A DNA stretch of 64,000 bases. Origin: Chlorella sorokiniana. Lineage: Eukaryota; Chlorophyta; Trebouxiophyceae; Chlorellales; Chlorellaceae. The stretch covers positions 2,647,001 to 2,711,000 of the forward strand of contig CP084619.1 of NCBI GenBank assembly GCA_025917655.1, in the 5' to 3' direction. The position numbers and the translations under genes were made by a program. Of the stretch, positions 39,406 to 51,409 are shown in pieces; position 1 is the first letter of the stretch; each line of letters starts with the position of its first letter. The notes under the pieces were generated by a model. That model was not told the DNA's origin. It did not search any database and worked only from the letters and a program-made list of their open reading frames with translations.

Positions 39406-41243
39406 TCATGCGCCATGGCCGGCATGCGCTGCGTATGTCTTCAGCGGCAAACCCGAAAGCTCCACCTCGTGCCCGTTGTACCCACCATGGGCCGGCAGCA
39501 AGTCGCCCTCCTCCTCAGTTTCCAGCCGCGTGTGCAGGTGCACTGCAGCGTCCCCGCTGGTCGGGTCAAAGCTGAGCTTGCGGCCCACACGGCGCTCTGC
39601 AGGGCAGTGCAGCGACGGTTGTGCAGTGGCAGGTCTGGGGTTGAAGCCCCCAGCAGCAAGCTGTCAATGCTGCAAACGACCCCCAGGCCTCCATGCCCTC
39701 CCCCTGCCTTCTGCCCACCTGCCACAAACTTGATGAGCAGCAGCAGCAGCAGGAGAAAGAGGGCAGTGCCCAGCATCCACAGCACAAAGGGGACGGGCAC
39801 CATCATGCCGCTGCCCATGTACTCCGGGTCCCACTGCGGCTGGCTGCGGTACATGATGTACGCCGTCTGGATCCACCACGCGCCCTGCACCATCGTCAGC
39901 CAAGGTCGCGCCGCTGCCGCCAGGATGCTGCTGGGCTTGGCCATCTCAACCAGAATTGTCACCACTGCGGAGCAGGCGATGGGAACAACACGGCTCGGGG
40001 GCGAATATGATGGTCAGAAGACGAGCGAGCGCGTACCCTGCCATACACGCAAGCGAGTCCCACTGCAAACCACGCATCAGGCCATGCCACATTTGGGTTC
40101 AAACAGCCTGCTGCAGCTGCCTTGGCACCCTGCGTGCACCTGTGGCAAAGACTTGCAGCACCAGTATCAGGTGCACCATGATCTCCACGCGCGGCCCCTT
40201 GAGATGGAACACCAGCAGCAGCCCCTCCGACAGAAACCCCAGCGCCAAGAAGCACTGCAGGCAGTCGCAAATAAACCGCATTATGCATCGCAGCCAGAGC
40301 GTCGGCCACGTCCCCTGGGCGCATGGGCTGCTGCAGCAGAAAACAACAAGCCCCAACTGCAGCCCGCAGTCCCCTTTTTTGCCTGCCCACTGACCAGCTC
40401 CGCTGGGGGCGCCCCACGTAGAAGGCCAGCAGGTCCACGAGCCCCGAGGCCATGAAGGCCAGGTACATGGTGCTGTGCTGCCAGTCATTCAGGTTCTCGG
40501 TCTCAAACTTGCCGTCAGAGGCGAACAGGTTGCTGCGGCAGGGAGGGGAGTTCCGGGATGTTGCTGGGACTGACATCTGGAAGGAGCAGGGCATGCAGGC
40601 AGCCCCTGAACAACACGCGCTGTGGCCTGCGGTGGGATGAGCATGCAGCAGGGCAGGGAGGCTGAGTCCCTGCACCCCCTTGCTCAAGCTCACCGGTACG
40701 ACTCGTGGCCCAGCCACAGCTCCCCCAGTATGCCCACCAGCGGCAGCGCCAGCTTCACCAGCGGCTCCAAGGGCAGGCGGCGCAGGCGGCGCGGGCCAAA
40801 GGGCAGCATGCGCCAGCCGCGGGTGCGGAAGCGCTTCTTGGCTGCCAGGCACTGCACATAGTGCGTGAAGGTGGCCAGCGCCCACCAGAAGCCCCACACC
40901 TGGAAGGGGACGTCGCGCAAGGCAGGCTGAGCGCACAACATTGCCGAATGCACTCGCATCAGTGTTGTGGGAAATGCTGTTCAGGCCAGCTTGCAGCCCG
41001 CTGGAAAGCAGGCAGGTGCCCGTGGCGAGCTCCGCCAGCGCAGCGCACCAAGAAGAAGGCGCCGGGCAGCACGTGCCCGTCAAAGCCGCCGTGGAAATAG
41101 TAGTAGGAGCCGTCTGCACGCCGCCCCACTGAGGCCATGTACTTCATGTCGCCCCCACCCATGTCCATGCCACCGGCCATGTCACCACCCGTGTGGTTGT
41201 GACCAGCGGCGTCGTGTGCCATGTGATCGTGCCCGTCGGCCAT
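39406..41243 (-). CDS. TMEM45/DUF716 family membrane protein with Met/His-rich N-terminus
   Basis: ATG 41241-41243 starts a 35-residue leader rich in His, Met and Asp (MADGHDHMAHDAAGHNHTGG, then GGMDMGGGDMKYM). The family core follows: GHVLPGAFFLV, WGFWWALATFTHYVQ, FETENLNDWQHSTMYLAFMA and SGLVDLLAFYVG, EGLLLVFHLKGP then MVHLILVLQVFA, and a late exon WLTMVQGAWWIQTAYIMYR with WDPEYMGSG and the last helix FVLWMLGTALFLLLLLLLI. The cytosolic tail ends YAAHAGHGA. NWQHSTMY-like and HLKG motifs identify DUF716/TMEM45, whose function is poorly known. The metal-ligand-like leader is unusual for the family and recalls the Mets motifs of CTR copper transporters. Confidence 0.8.
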
Positions 41244-41758
41244 TGGCACCGGCACAGTGTTGCCTGTGCGCTGTAGCCAATGCTTTTCTGATTGTCTGCA
41301 ACCTGTGGCCTGGGGCTTGGCTGCTGGCTTGAACGCAAGGAGGAGCAGGGTCCTGCAGGGCAGCAAGCAAGCGCAAGCGCAGGTTGACGACGCCAAAACG
41401 TGAGCCGGCACGGTTCCTCCCCCGCCTGTGCACCTGCTTGCTGAAATTGTCTCACTGCAGTCGCTTAAGACATACAGATGGCAAGGAAGCCCCGTAGTTC
41501 ACGCCGGTGCGGCAACACAAGCCACAGCGTCCAAATACCTTGGCAAGGGCTTGGTGTGAATGCTTACAATACCGAGAAAGCAAATGAGCATGGAATGCGC
41601 AAGGTTGAAGGTGCTCTCCCTCTCAAATGCTGGCTGGCCTGCTGTACTTCCCATTGGAGCCCTCACCAATCCAACGATACGTGATGTCGGAGTGCCCGAG
41701 ACGTCCTTCGCGCACATTTGCCTAGTCTTATTGTGGGAGTGGCAGCGACTGTGGCTCA
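41244..41758. promoter_or_regulatory. Divergent intergenic region TMEM45-like / cathepsin Z
   Basis: 515 bp between divergent start codons, presumably holding both promoters. No assigned element. Confidence 0.35.
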
Positions 41759-44365
41759 ATGCGGATAGCTATTCTTGTCCTGGCTCTGGCCAGCCTCGCC
41801 AGCGGCCGTGCTCTGGACCCTCAGACACCTCTCCATGTAGCTGGCTCATCCACGGCGGCTGAAGAGGTCAAGCGCCCCAGGCCGAGCCGCTTTGCCACCA
41901 CCATTACCCCTTCTCCCGACTATGAGCCGCTCATGTGCGTGGTTGAGGCCCTCACTGGCTTAATGGATGGTATTCACCCGTCCTGTTTCGTGTATGGGGC
42001 AGCTGGCGTCAGCTTTCTTGCGCTGGCCGGGAGGTCCAACTTGCTGTCGTTAGGCGTATCAGGCTCCATTCTGACGGATTGCTTGCAATACATACACCAC
42101 GCTGCCTGTTGCCTGTCTCTACAGCAAGAGCCCGCTGCCCCACACCCGTCTGTCTGCTGAAGAGCTGCCAAAGAACTGGGATTGGCGCAATGTGAACGGT
42201 GAGTGGCTGGTAGTGCCATAGTCGTTCTGAGGGTGCTTGGCCGCAGTAGCTTGCAGCCTTTGATAGTTCGTTTACATGGGACGCAGGCACCAACTTTCTG
42301 TCCACCACCCGCAATCAGCACATCCCCCAGGTCAGCATCTGAGTGCTGCACTTTTTGTCTGCTGTAACCTTCATGTGTGACATCTAGCTGCACAAACACG
42401 CTGCTGAACGCCTTACATCCCCTTGCAAATCTGCCCATTCCCCCATCCGCCACGTTCATCAGTACTGCGGCTCCTGGTGAGGCACTGCATAACCAATGCC
42501 ATGTTAAGCGCCAACTTGCGACGCCGTTCGGAAGTGCGCTGCTCTGGGCTGTTGCGTTTCGTGTCCAAGCTGCTAGTAACCATACTGCGCTTCCGGTCCT
42601 CGTGCAGCTGGGCACATGGTGCCACCTCCGCCCTGGCCGACCGCATCAACATCCAGCGCGGTGGCGCCTGGCCGTCGGCGTACCTCAGTGTGCAGGTTGA
42701 GACATACTAGGGCTTATCCATCACCTGAAGTTGGGAAGTTGTAAGCGCTGCAGCTGTGAATTCACTCTTTGGACAGTTCTGCACAGCACCGTTTCGATGA
42801 CCCTCCTCTTATGCAGAACGTGATTGACTGCGGCAAGGCCGGCTCCTGCCAGGGCGGCTGGGACGGCCTGGTCTACGTGTATGCAGCCAAGTACGGCATC
42901 CCTGACGAGACCTGCAACCTGTGTGAGCCCTCGGGCGCGGCCTGCTGGGAGGGCTGCACCGTCGCGACGGCCTCCATGCTGAACTGTGACATGTTCCTCT
43001 CGCCTGTACCCTGCTCTGAATACGCGCGCCCCCCTCCACGGGCTCCTTTCCCTGCAGACCAGGCCATCAACCAATCGTGCAATCGGAAGCATCAATGCTA
43101 TACCTGCTGGCCAGGCGAGGGCTGCAAGCCTGTGGAGCAGTACAAGGTGTGACACTGTCCGCCGTCTATGCCGTGCGTGTGTGGGTGGGGTAGTGGTGGT
43201 GGTGGTGGGACAGGGGCGGCACGTTGGCTGCAAAAGGGTGTAGGTTTCACCCTTGCCTGCTCGCGGCCCTCCATGCGAAGCGCAGCACCGGTAGATGGCC
43301 ACCGGCGGCAGCTTGCCGTCAGCCCGTGCAAGCACTTGCATCAATTTGCGCCCTGCACCGCTTCCCCACCTGCCTGTCTCTTCCGGCCCACCACCCTCGA
43401 CCCCGCAGCGCTTGGTGGTGGAGGAGCACGGGCGCGTCGAGGGCGCTGCTGCCATGCGGGCCGAGGTGTATGCCCGTGGCCCCATCTCCTGCACCATTGA
43501 CGCCACCGAGGGCCTGGACGCCTACACCGGCGGCATCTACACCGAGTACAACCCGGGTGGGTGCCCCAGCCTGCCGGTGGTGGGCCGGCCTGGGCGGGGG
43601 TGGGCCAAGCCTGGGCAGGCGGTGGGCCAACCTGGGGTTGGTGACTAGGGTGGCGGACAGGCTGGCTGGCCTACTGAATGTGTGGAAGCGGGGTGGCATT
43701 AGGGTTGCAAGGCAGGCAGAAGGCGGCTGCAGGTGGGGTGCACGTTGTCAAGTGCCCAGCGCTGTAATGGTGTGAGGGTGCGAGTGCTGAGCCTGTTGAA
43801 GCTGACTGGTCACCCTCGTCCGTGCACCTGTCCCTGCCCGCAGAGGCGCGCACCAACCACATTGTGTCGGTGGTGGGCTGGGGCGAGGAGGACGGCGTGC
43901 CCTTCTGGATCGTGCGCAACAGCTGGGGTGGGCAGCGCCGCTTGTTGCGGCAGGCATGGCATCTGCATGAACGAGTGGCGCACGCCACCCCTCCTCTGGT
44001 GCTGATTGTCTGTGCCCCCCCAAACTCACCCACCCACCCTCCCTCCCCATGTTCAGGCCAGCCATGGGGCGAGCAGGGCTTCTTCCGCATCGTCACCTCC
44101 GAGGCCTTTGATGGTGGGCCCACGGCTGCAATGGCGGCAAATGGTGCCACTTCTCCGCTTGTGCTGCGTGGGCGGACAGGGGGCACAGCGCAGCGGCCCC
44201 CTGCTCACTGGCTTGCGCTGTGGCTTCTGATCACTCGGTCTCATTCCTTGCCCTGCCCTACCTGCAGGCCGCGGCAACGACTACAACCTGGCCATCGAGG
44301 GCGATTGCGGCTGGGCGGTGCCCAAGGGCTGGCATGATGCCTCCGAGATGCACTTGGATGACTGA
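41759..44365 (+). CDS. CTSZ: Cathepsin Z/X-type papain-family cysteine protease
   Basis: Signal peptide [16 protein letters not shown], then a short propeptide and the mature start [12 protein letters not shown]. The exon before the catalytic cysteine ends RNQHIPQ. It carries the HIP mini-loop that makes cathepsin Z a carboxypeptidase. The YCGSCWAHG motif is split by a 14-nt exon (42463-42476). It continues with [60 protein letters not shown] with the catalytic histidine, WIVRNSWG with the asparagine, and [13 protein letters not shown]. All introns join in phase and I saw no frame slip. Expected location is the vacuole/lysosome or secretion. Confidence 0.95.
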
Positions 44366-45459
44366 GGCGACGCTGCGCAGCACCAGCCCGCCTGGCAGCA
44401 GACTCCCTCGTGACCGCTGCACGACTGGCTCCGCCTTTGGCACTGCTGTTTGTCCTGCTGTACAGCCTGTTCATTGCTGCTGGGCAGGCAGCTGGGGCCT
44501 GCCAATGCCGACACTAAAGCGCTGTACCTTGGAACACCCTGTCTCCTCCATGCGTTTTGCCCCCAGCATGCCTGTACTAGGAACCCCCAGGCCCATGTAC
44601 CCTTTGGCTGCCTGTGAGCGAGCTATGCATGTGCGCTGGTGTGTCTGGATTTCACCCGCATCGATCTCTCTGACCTCCTATCCCCCAGTCTGTCGCAGTC
44701 ATACAAAGCCGCTGGCCAGTGCCACATTTCATGTGTTTGCGAACACTCCTTCATTCCTTGCTTCTCTTACCTGCCTGCTGCAAATACATACTTGCCTTCT
44801 CATGTTTCTCTTCGACCCGTGTGAACGACAGCTAGCTGCAGTGCAGCACCATTTGAGAAGCGAGACAGGCTGTTCGGCGGAGCATCCTTCAGCACTGCGG
44901 GGAGACCAGGAGCAACTCTGGAAACATGCAGCACCCAGCAGGCGGACAGCAAGGCTCACCATCCACCCACCAAACCCTTCCTGTGTCTGCTCTTGAAGGG
45001 TGGCGGGCAAGTTGCAATGCCGCCGACGAACTTCTGCCACCGGGCGATGTGCAAAGGGTTCTTGCAAGCATGCCGTACATCACTGCATTGCAGAAGTCGA
45101 ACTGTGACACATGAACAAGGAGCCACAGTATTGCAGTGAATGGAGCCAGCGCACGACGCGCCGCTGCGGCTGGCCAAATCCCCACTCCACAAGGGTGTAG
45201 GCTCTCCCTGTCGCAACCATATCAAGGGTCCTCAGCAGTCACGAACACCAATTTGCGGGAGGTTCCTTGAGCCGCCAGCCTTTGCTGGCAGCCCGCCGCG
45301 ATGATGTTCTCGGGGTGCACGGTAACGAGGCTGCCAGTGCTAATGTATTATTATTCATAGAAGACTGTCAACAAACAAACAAGAGTCGCCGGGCTGCCAC
45401 CTGCACCTTCCTGGCGCCGCCCCCGCTCACTTCCTCTTCCTGCCGCCCGCTGCCTGTAG
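44366..45459. other. Intergenic region between cathepsin Z and the REX1-like gene
   Basis: About 1.1 kb with no supported gene. It should contain the cathepsin 3' UTR and the promoter and first exon of the exonuclease gene, which I could not place. ATG pairs occur at 45301, but no donor joins them in phase to the first clear exon. Confidence 0.4.
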
Positions 45460-48270
45460 ATTCACCTATCCCCGATGCCCGCATTCCTCACAAGGCGATT
45501 CGACTGCACATCTGGAAGAAGGGGATAGCCCAGCAAGGCGGAACGCTGCTCTTGGGAGTACCCCATAACAACGACCAGGAGCCCACCCACTTGCTCGTAG
45601 GCGATGAGCCTCCTCCCAGCCATGAGCAAGCTGGAGCCGGCAGCCAGCCCCTACCAGTGCACTACAGCTGGCTTGAGGGGTGCTTTGCAAAGAATCGACG
45701 GCTTAAGGAGGCAGACTACCATCCAGCGGCGCTGGCGGCAGCAGCAGCGGAGCGGAACGGCGAGGAATGCGAGCTTCAAGCGGGACCAAACTCAGGCGCC
45801 TCCACAGCTCAGGCTCCAGCGCGGCCTCCAGGCCCGGCGCCGGCTGCCGTGGCAGCAGCAAGCGCAGCGTCCGCGGCAGCAGGGGGCAGGGTGCTGCTGC
45901 GCCAGCTGGCTGTCAAGGCTCCCTCGCTGACTTCGGCTGATGTGCAGCAGCTGCTGCTCCACCTGCTCGCCGATGCCCCCGGCCCCATTGGCTGTCTGTG
46001 CACGGCCGGCCCTGCACCGTGGTGATCGTAGAACTGCCCGGCTTGGATCATCAGCTGCTGCTGGAGCGCCCGCCGCCGCTGCCGCGGCTGCTGGCCGGCG
46101 CCCGGCAGCGGGTGATGCTGAGGGCCACCGCCGCACACGAAACCGCGTCACAGACCACTGCTGCGCTGCTGGCGGTGGCACCCCCAGAGGCAGAGGCAGC
46201 CACAAGCGCAAGCAGCCGGAGCCGTCCGCTGGGATGGTTTGCGACGCAGGTCGACGCCCGGAAGCGACGCATCAGTCGCAGGAGGCCACGCCGGCTGAGC
46301 GGGCCTTCCCTCCAGCCTTTTACGCCGTAACCTCCCGCACCATGCGCGCGCTGAGCTGGCCCCAAGGCTGCGCAGAGGCAGCAGCAGCTGCAGAAGCGGA
46401 GGTAGAGCTCAACACCGGCTGGTCTGGTGGGCCAGCAGCGGCGGGAAAAGGGGTGGCGGCGGCAGCAGCCGCGCAAGCGGTGCTCCAGCCAGGCTGGGTG
46501 TCCACGGCGCAACGCTCTGCACTGCTGGCTGGCAGCGAATCGGAAGGAGTGCAAGCCGGGGCAACCAGAGCAGCAGCGGGAGAAGCTGCAGATCGGTCGC
46601 TGCCTGCTCCAGAAGAGCTTGTGGCCTGCGACTGCGAGATGGGGATCACTGCTGCGGGCTTAGAGCTGGCGCGTGTGTCGCTGGTGGCTGGCGACGGGCG
46701 TCGCCTGCTGGACCAGCTGGTCGTGCCAGATGAACCGGTGCTGGACTACAACACCAAGTACTCGGGTGGGGAGGGGCAAGGCTCTGCTTTGCAGAGTGTC
46801 CCCCGCTGCCAAGCACGTGTATGAAGCTGCTGTGGCCAGGGGCGCGGGTCGTGCTGTGGGGTGCAGTTGCGCCCACAAGCTGTGATGGCTGAAATCACCA
46901 GTTGGCTCGCAGTGGCGAGGAGCGCCCCCGCCGGCTCCTGCCTGTAGGCATCACAGCAGCGAAGTTGGCGCGGGTGACGGCGAGCGTGTCGGATGCGCAG
47001 CGCCTGGTTCTGCGGCATGTGGGGGGCCAAACACCCTGCTGGTGGGGCCGCAGTGGCTTGCCCCTGGCCCAGCATGCACCAGGCAGCAGCAGCAGCTGCC
47101 ATGCTTGCCAGCCTTGCGGTGCCGAGCAAGAGCTTGTGTGCCCCCACCTGTCCCAACCACCCTGCCCGCTCGCGCCCCTACCCCCCTGCCTTCACACCTG
47201 CTGCACAAAGACCGGTCACACTCTAGAGAACGACCTGCGCGCGCTGCGCTTGGTGCACGGCCGCTGCCTGGACTCGGCAGTGCTCTTCCCCAACCCGCGC
47301 GGGCCGCCCTTCCGCTCCTCGCTGCGAGTGCTGGCGCAGCGCCTGCTGGGCAGGGCCATCCAGCAGGGCGCCCATGACAGCTGCGAGGATGCTGAGGTCG
47401 CCCTGCAGGCGGTACGGCTCAAGCTGCGTGGGGGACCCACCCTGGGTAGCCTCAAGCAGGGCTGCAGCCACCTGCTGGAGCTGCTGGCGGCGAAACGCCG
47501 CAGCACAGCGCTGGTTGCACCGCGCGAAGTGCTCATGCTGCACGCTGTGCCCGCTGCGCGAGTTGTGCCGACCGCCAGCGACGCCCAGGCGGTGGCCGCC
47601 GCACTTTGCATGCTGGCCACGGCGCAACAGTCGCCCGCAGCAGGGGACGGGGCAGGAAAGGCGACAGAAGCAAGCGGGCACGCAACAGTGGGAGGAGCGG
47701 CCCACGGCGGCGACGCCGGCCAGCCTGCAAGCCTGCAGCAGCCTGCTGGTGCGCAGGCAGGGCATGCCGCTGCTGAACGGCCTCCCGACCTGCTATGGCT
47801 GCAGCTGGGTGAGCTGTGGCAGCACCTGCAAGAGCGGGCGGTGCGACTGGCAGGCCAGGTGAGCCTGTGGCAGGCACAGGCTCTGCTGCTTCATCGCTTA
47901 CGCCGCAGCAGAGTCCAGCACGTCCACTCCAGCCTGGTCTGTTGTCCTGCAGGGTGGGCCGCCCAACTATGACAGCACGGTGGGGGCAGCGGCGGAGGAC
48001 GCCGCGGTCCGCGGCATCCTGCAGCGCGCAGACGATCAGCTGGCTGAGCTGGTGGCGGCCCTACCCCCGGGAGGCCTGCTCATGCTCCTCAGCGGGCAGG
48101 GCAACACGCCCTTGTGCCGCGTTCTCAACGGCGATGGCCCGAGGCGCAAGGAGGGCGCGCAAAGCGGGCACGCCTGGCACGCTGCCGCGTTGGCGAGTCG
48201 GGCAGCGCAGGACTTGCAGCAGCGCGCCGGGCAGGGTGTGTGCCTTGTCTTCCTTGCAGGCAAGATGTGA
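45460..48270 (+). CDS. REX1-like 3'-5' RNA exonuclease with N-terminal BRCT-like domain
   Basis: The first clear exon encodes a BRCT-like segment: IRLHIWKKGIAQQGGTLL, then THLLVGDE and VHYSWLEGCFAKNRRLKEAD. A linker rich in Ala/Pro follows, then VVIVELPGLDHQLLLE, matching a REX1 family segment before the nuclease, and FYAVTSRTM. The DEDDh exonuclease has VACDCEMGITAAG, VLDYNTKYSG joined to ITAAKLARVT, GHTLENDLRALRLVHGRCLD and AHDSCEDAEVAL. The C-terminal part keeps the LLMLLSGQGNT element and ends FLAGKM. The family trims structured RNAs (rRNA, tRNA) or small RNAs in plants. Frame changes near 46000-46025 and 46200-46310 are unresolved (slip or missed intron), so the BRCT-nuclease fusion needs transcript support. 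Confidence 0.75.
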
Positions 48271-48617
48271 GCGTGCCTTGGCTGGAGCGGCAGCAGCACA
48301 AGAGAGAAGGCTGTCAAAGCATGGAGCACCATGCCGTCGATTCGTTTGCAGAGGGAAAGGTGTGGAGCTTGCATCGTAGAATAGAAGAGGGAAGTAGAGA
48401 AACAGCAGTGCCAAACATTATGACAATACCAGTGAAACTCAACGCAACATGGGATTGGAACGTACGGGAAAACAAAGGTGAGAATTCTTCAAGGGCAGCG
48501 TGGTTTCAAGCATCCAGCATCAAATGGGGCGGCTGTTGGGTGAAATTGGGTCTGTTGATGGCACTATCATGGATCAGCAGGCAAAGGGCTCATTGGTGTG
48601 CGCTTCAGGTGGCCTCT
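48271..48617. other. Convergent 3' region between the exonuclease and SnRK2 genes
   Basis: It contains the 3' UTRs and a somewhat A-rich stretch at about 48370-48490. Nothing else was seen. Confidence 0.5.
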
Positions 48618-51081
48618 CTAGGCGGCATGGTGCAGGGCGGCACCGAGAAGCGGCAAGATATGAGCTCCCCATCTGCAGGGCAGGAGGGGCAGCGGAGGAG
48701 CTGCAGGAGTCACGCGCTGCCGCCCCTGCAACCAGCCTATCCGCGCTGCAAGCGCAGGTGCTGCCCTGGTTAAACTGGCAGGATGCGGAAGCAGAGTCTT
48801 GCCAAGGCTGGACCCACCTGGCGGCCCGGGTGCTGCTGCATGTTCAAGTACTTTGGCGATGAGCGGCGCCGCGTGGTCCACACTGGGGGCAGAGCGGAAG
48901 TAGAAGTCGTTCATGGCGCGGGCGCCCTCCGGAAGGTCCTGCTGGAACCTGCAAACAACAGGGGACCCGGGCTTGCTACAACTTGCCAACAAGGGATTGT
49001 GACCTGGGGCCACAGGCGCCCTCACGCCCTCACGGCCCCCAACTGTGGCCTCGGCTGTCTGGCTTCCCGCAGTGCACATGCCCAGCGCCGAATCCCGCAG
49101 CTGCCGGTACAGCATGGCAGGCATTGCACGGCCGTCCGCACCAGGGGTGCTCCTGTATCTGCTCTGTGCTCCACCGCTGGTCGGGGTCGGCACACAGCAT
49201 GTGACTGAGCAGGTCCAGGCAGGCAGGCGAGATGTGCAACCCGGGCGGGATGACATACTGCAAGGGGGTGGGGGTGGGGGAGAAAGCGCAGCCAGGGGTG
49301 CCTCGCCTGCCTGGCATGGCCTTCATGCCATGGCGAGTCCCTGGCGGGGCTGGGCAAGAGCATGCGAGGAGGGGGCTCCCCAGCCCAAAACAAGCACGCC
49401 CCAACCCCAAGCCCTCCCGAACCGCCCACCTTGGCCTGGATGATGTTCTGCACGCAGTCCTTGTCCCCGGGGTCCATGGGAAACCGCCCACCAGCATCGT
49501 GTACAGGATGACGCCAGCTGACCATACGTCGCTCTTCTGCGTTTGTTTGAATGGCAGGCATGTGCACGTGTGTTTTTCGTAGGGTGAAGGGGGAACAAGG
49601 GCGCGGGGCCCGGGGGGGGCGCGCGCGGGCGGGAGCGGGCCCGCGGCGAATAGGCAGCGGGCAGCTGTTGCAGCAAAGGCGGTGATCATGGACGAGTGCT
49701 GTACAAGCGAGAATCAGCAATGTAATAGGTCAGCTGCGAGCAACATCGTATGACAGGACATGTACAGAGGTGGTGGGCAACTGCGTGCGCAACATCCGCA
49801 CTCTTCGGGCGCCCCCTTCCCCCACAACCTCCGGCCACCCACAGCTCTCGCACCTTGGCCATGTACCTTCCGTTGCAGCAGACCACCTCGGGTGCCATGT
49901 AGGCCTCGGTGCCGCAGCGCGTGCGGGCCGAGGAATTGTAATCATGCTTGGAGAAGCCAAAGTCGCCAATCTTTAGGAGCGGTCGTGCGGCATCAGCCCC
50001 GTTGCTGCACAGCAGCAGGTTCTCCAGCTTCAGGTCGCGGTTGGCCACTCCCTGGGGCAGGGGGTGGCGTGTCAGGTGGATGGGCCAAGCCCAGGCAGGG
50101 TGTGCTTGTGCAGTGGGCAGAGACGAGGATGGGTGGAGGCATGCAGGTAGCAGCAGGCACAACACCGAAGGCATGCTTCTCCCCACATCCAGGCTCACCC
50201 GCTGGTGCGTGTATGACAGCCCAATGACCACCTGCTGGAACAGCCAGCGCGCCGCAGCCTCTGGCACGCGCCTGCCAGGCTGGCGCTGCAGGTACGCCAG
50301 CAGGCTCCCAGCGTCCCCAAACTCCATGGCAATGGCCAGGTGCTGCGGCGTGAGGAACACCTCGTACACCTGGCCAGGGCAAGGGAGCAAACTCAAAACA
50401 GAAAAGAGTGTCGGCACCCAGCCCTCATGTCACCATCCACCCTACACCACAACCGGGGCAGTGTGTGCCCCGCCGACCACTCGATAGCAACCCCAGTGGT
50501 AAGGCAGGCAGCGGCAGTGGCAGCCCCTTTAGCAGTGCTTTCAGATGAGGACTGCCACGCCACAGCTGCCCTTGCCAGCAGGGCACACCTGCACTATGAA
50601 AGGGTGGTGCAGCGACGCCTGGTGCAGAATCTCACGGCCCACATACAGCATGTAGGGCTTGTTCTGCGACAGCCGGCAAAGAGGATCGCATGTACCAGGT
50701 TGAGCCAGATTTTGGGTCTTTGCGTGAGTGCATTGCAGCAAAAGTGCCTCCAGCATCCCCTGTAATCAGGCACTTTCACAGAGTGCAGCGCTGCTTACGG
50801 CAGCTGATGACGAGAAGTTGGAGCCTCGAGAGAGCAGTTTGATTGCCACCATCGCCCCATTTTCCAAGTCCTCAGCCTGAACCACAATGCCTGCAATCCA
50901 AAGTGTGAGAGTCAAGGTTGCTGAGGTGACACAAAGTGGCAAGGTGCCCTGCTGCTCGGACTCACCAAAAGCGCCGTGTCCCAACAACCTCACGAGCCTG
51001 TAGCGCGGTATTTCAAGGGCAGACCAGCGTTGTGCTGCTGCCGGCGCCTTCCCCTCCAGGGGCCCCGGGCCTGTCGGCCAT
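48618..51081 (-). CDS. SNRK2: SnRK2-type Ser/Thr protein kinase
   Basis: Start is probably ATG 51079-51081, with a Gly/Pro-rich leader before YRLVRLLGHGAFG. A frame slip seems to lie between the leader and the kinase. Kinase motifs in order are VAIKLLSRG, LYVGREILHQASLHHPFIVQ, VFLTPQHLAIAMEF, ANRDLKLENLLL (NRD instead of HRD), KIGDFGFSKHD, RCGTEAYMAPEVV, KSDVWSAGVILYTMLVGGFP and CADPDQRWSTEQIQEHPW. The exon with FQQDLPEGARAMND matches the segment after the kinase core in SnRK2. The tail is Ala/Pro-rich and lacks an obvious acidic ABA box. The frame slips near 49466-49476 (CCCCGGGG). Plant SnRK2s act in osmotic and nutrient stress signalling. Confidence 0.85.
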
Positions 51082-51409
51082 CAGCTTATACAACGCAATC
51101 TACACGTCTCATTACTCATGTCGAGACGAAAGTTGAAACATTACGTGCCGATGCAAACACGTGGGGTTGCCGCTCGAGGACCACCGGAACACATGTGCAG
51201 GTGGCTGTCAAAGACTCATCTTGAGTCGAATTTCGGCGATGGTGACACTGCCTGCGCCGTAAGTTACCACCGATTCAGGCAGGACTGTACAATCGCAGTA
51301 CAACTCCTTCTTCTTCTTCGGCTTTGCAGGATAATGAGCACAAACATTTACCACAATCCTGTATCCAAGTCCAATGTTTCACCTGCGCCTGATGGTGCAC
51401 CAGGCACGC
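51082..51409. other. Intergenic spacer between PDZ-like and SnRK2 genes (same strand)
   Basis: 328 bp that must hold the 3' UTR of the PDZ-like gene and the SnRK2 promoter. It is AT-richer than the exons. No element was assigned. Confidence 0.4.

Noticed and set aside
43575-43640. Imperfect GGTGGGCC...CCTGGG repeats in a cathepsin Z intron
   Set aside because: The copies are short and degenerate, and GC-rich introns here often look like this. There is no sign of a minisatellite family.
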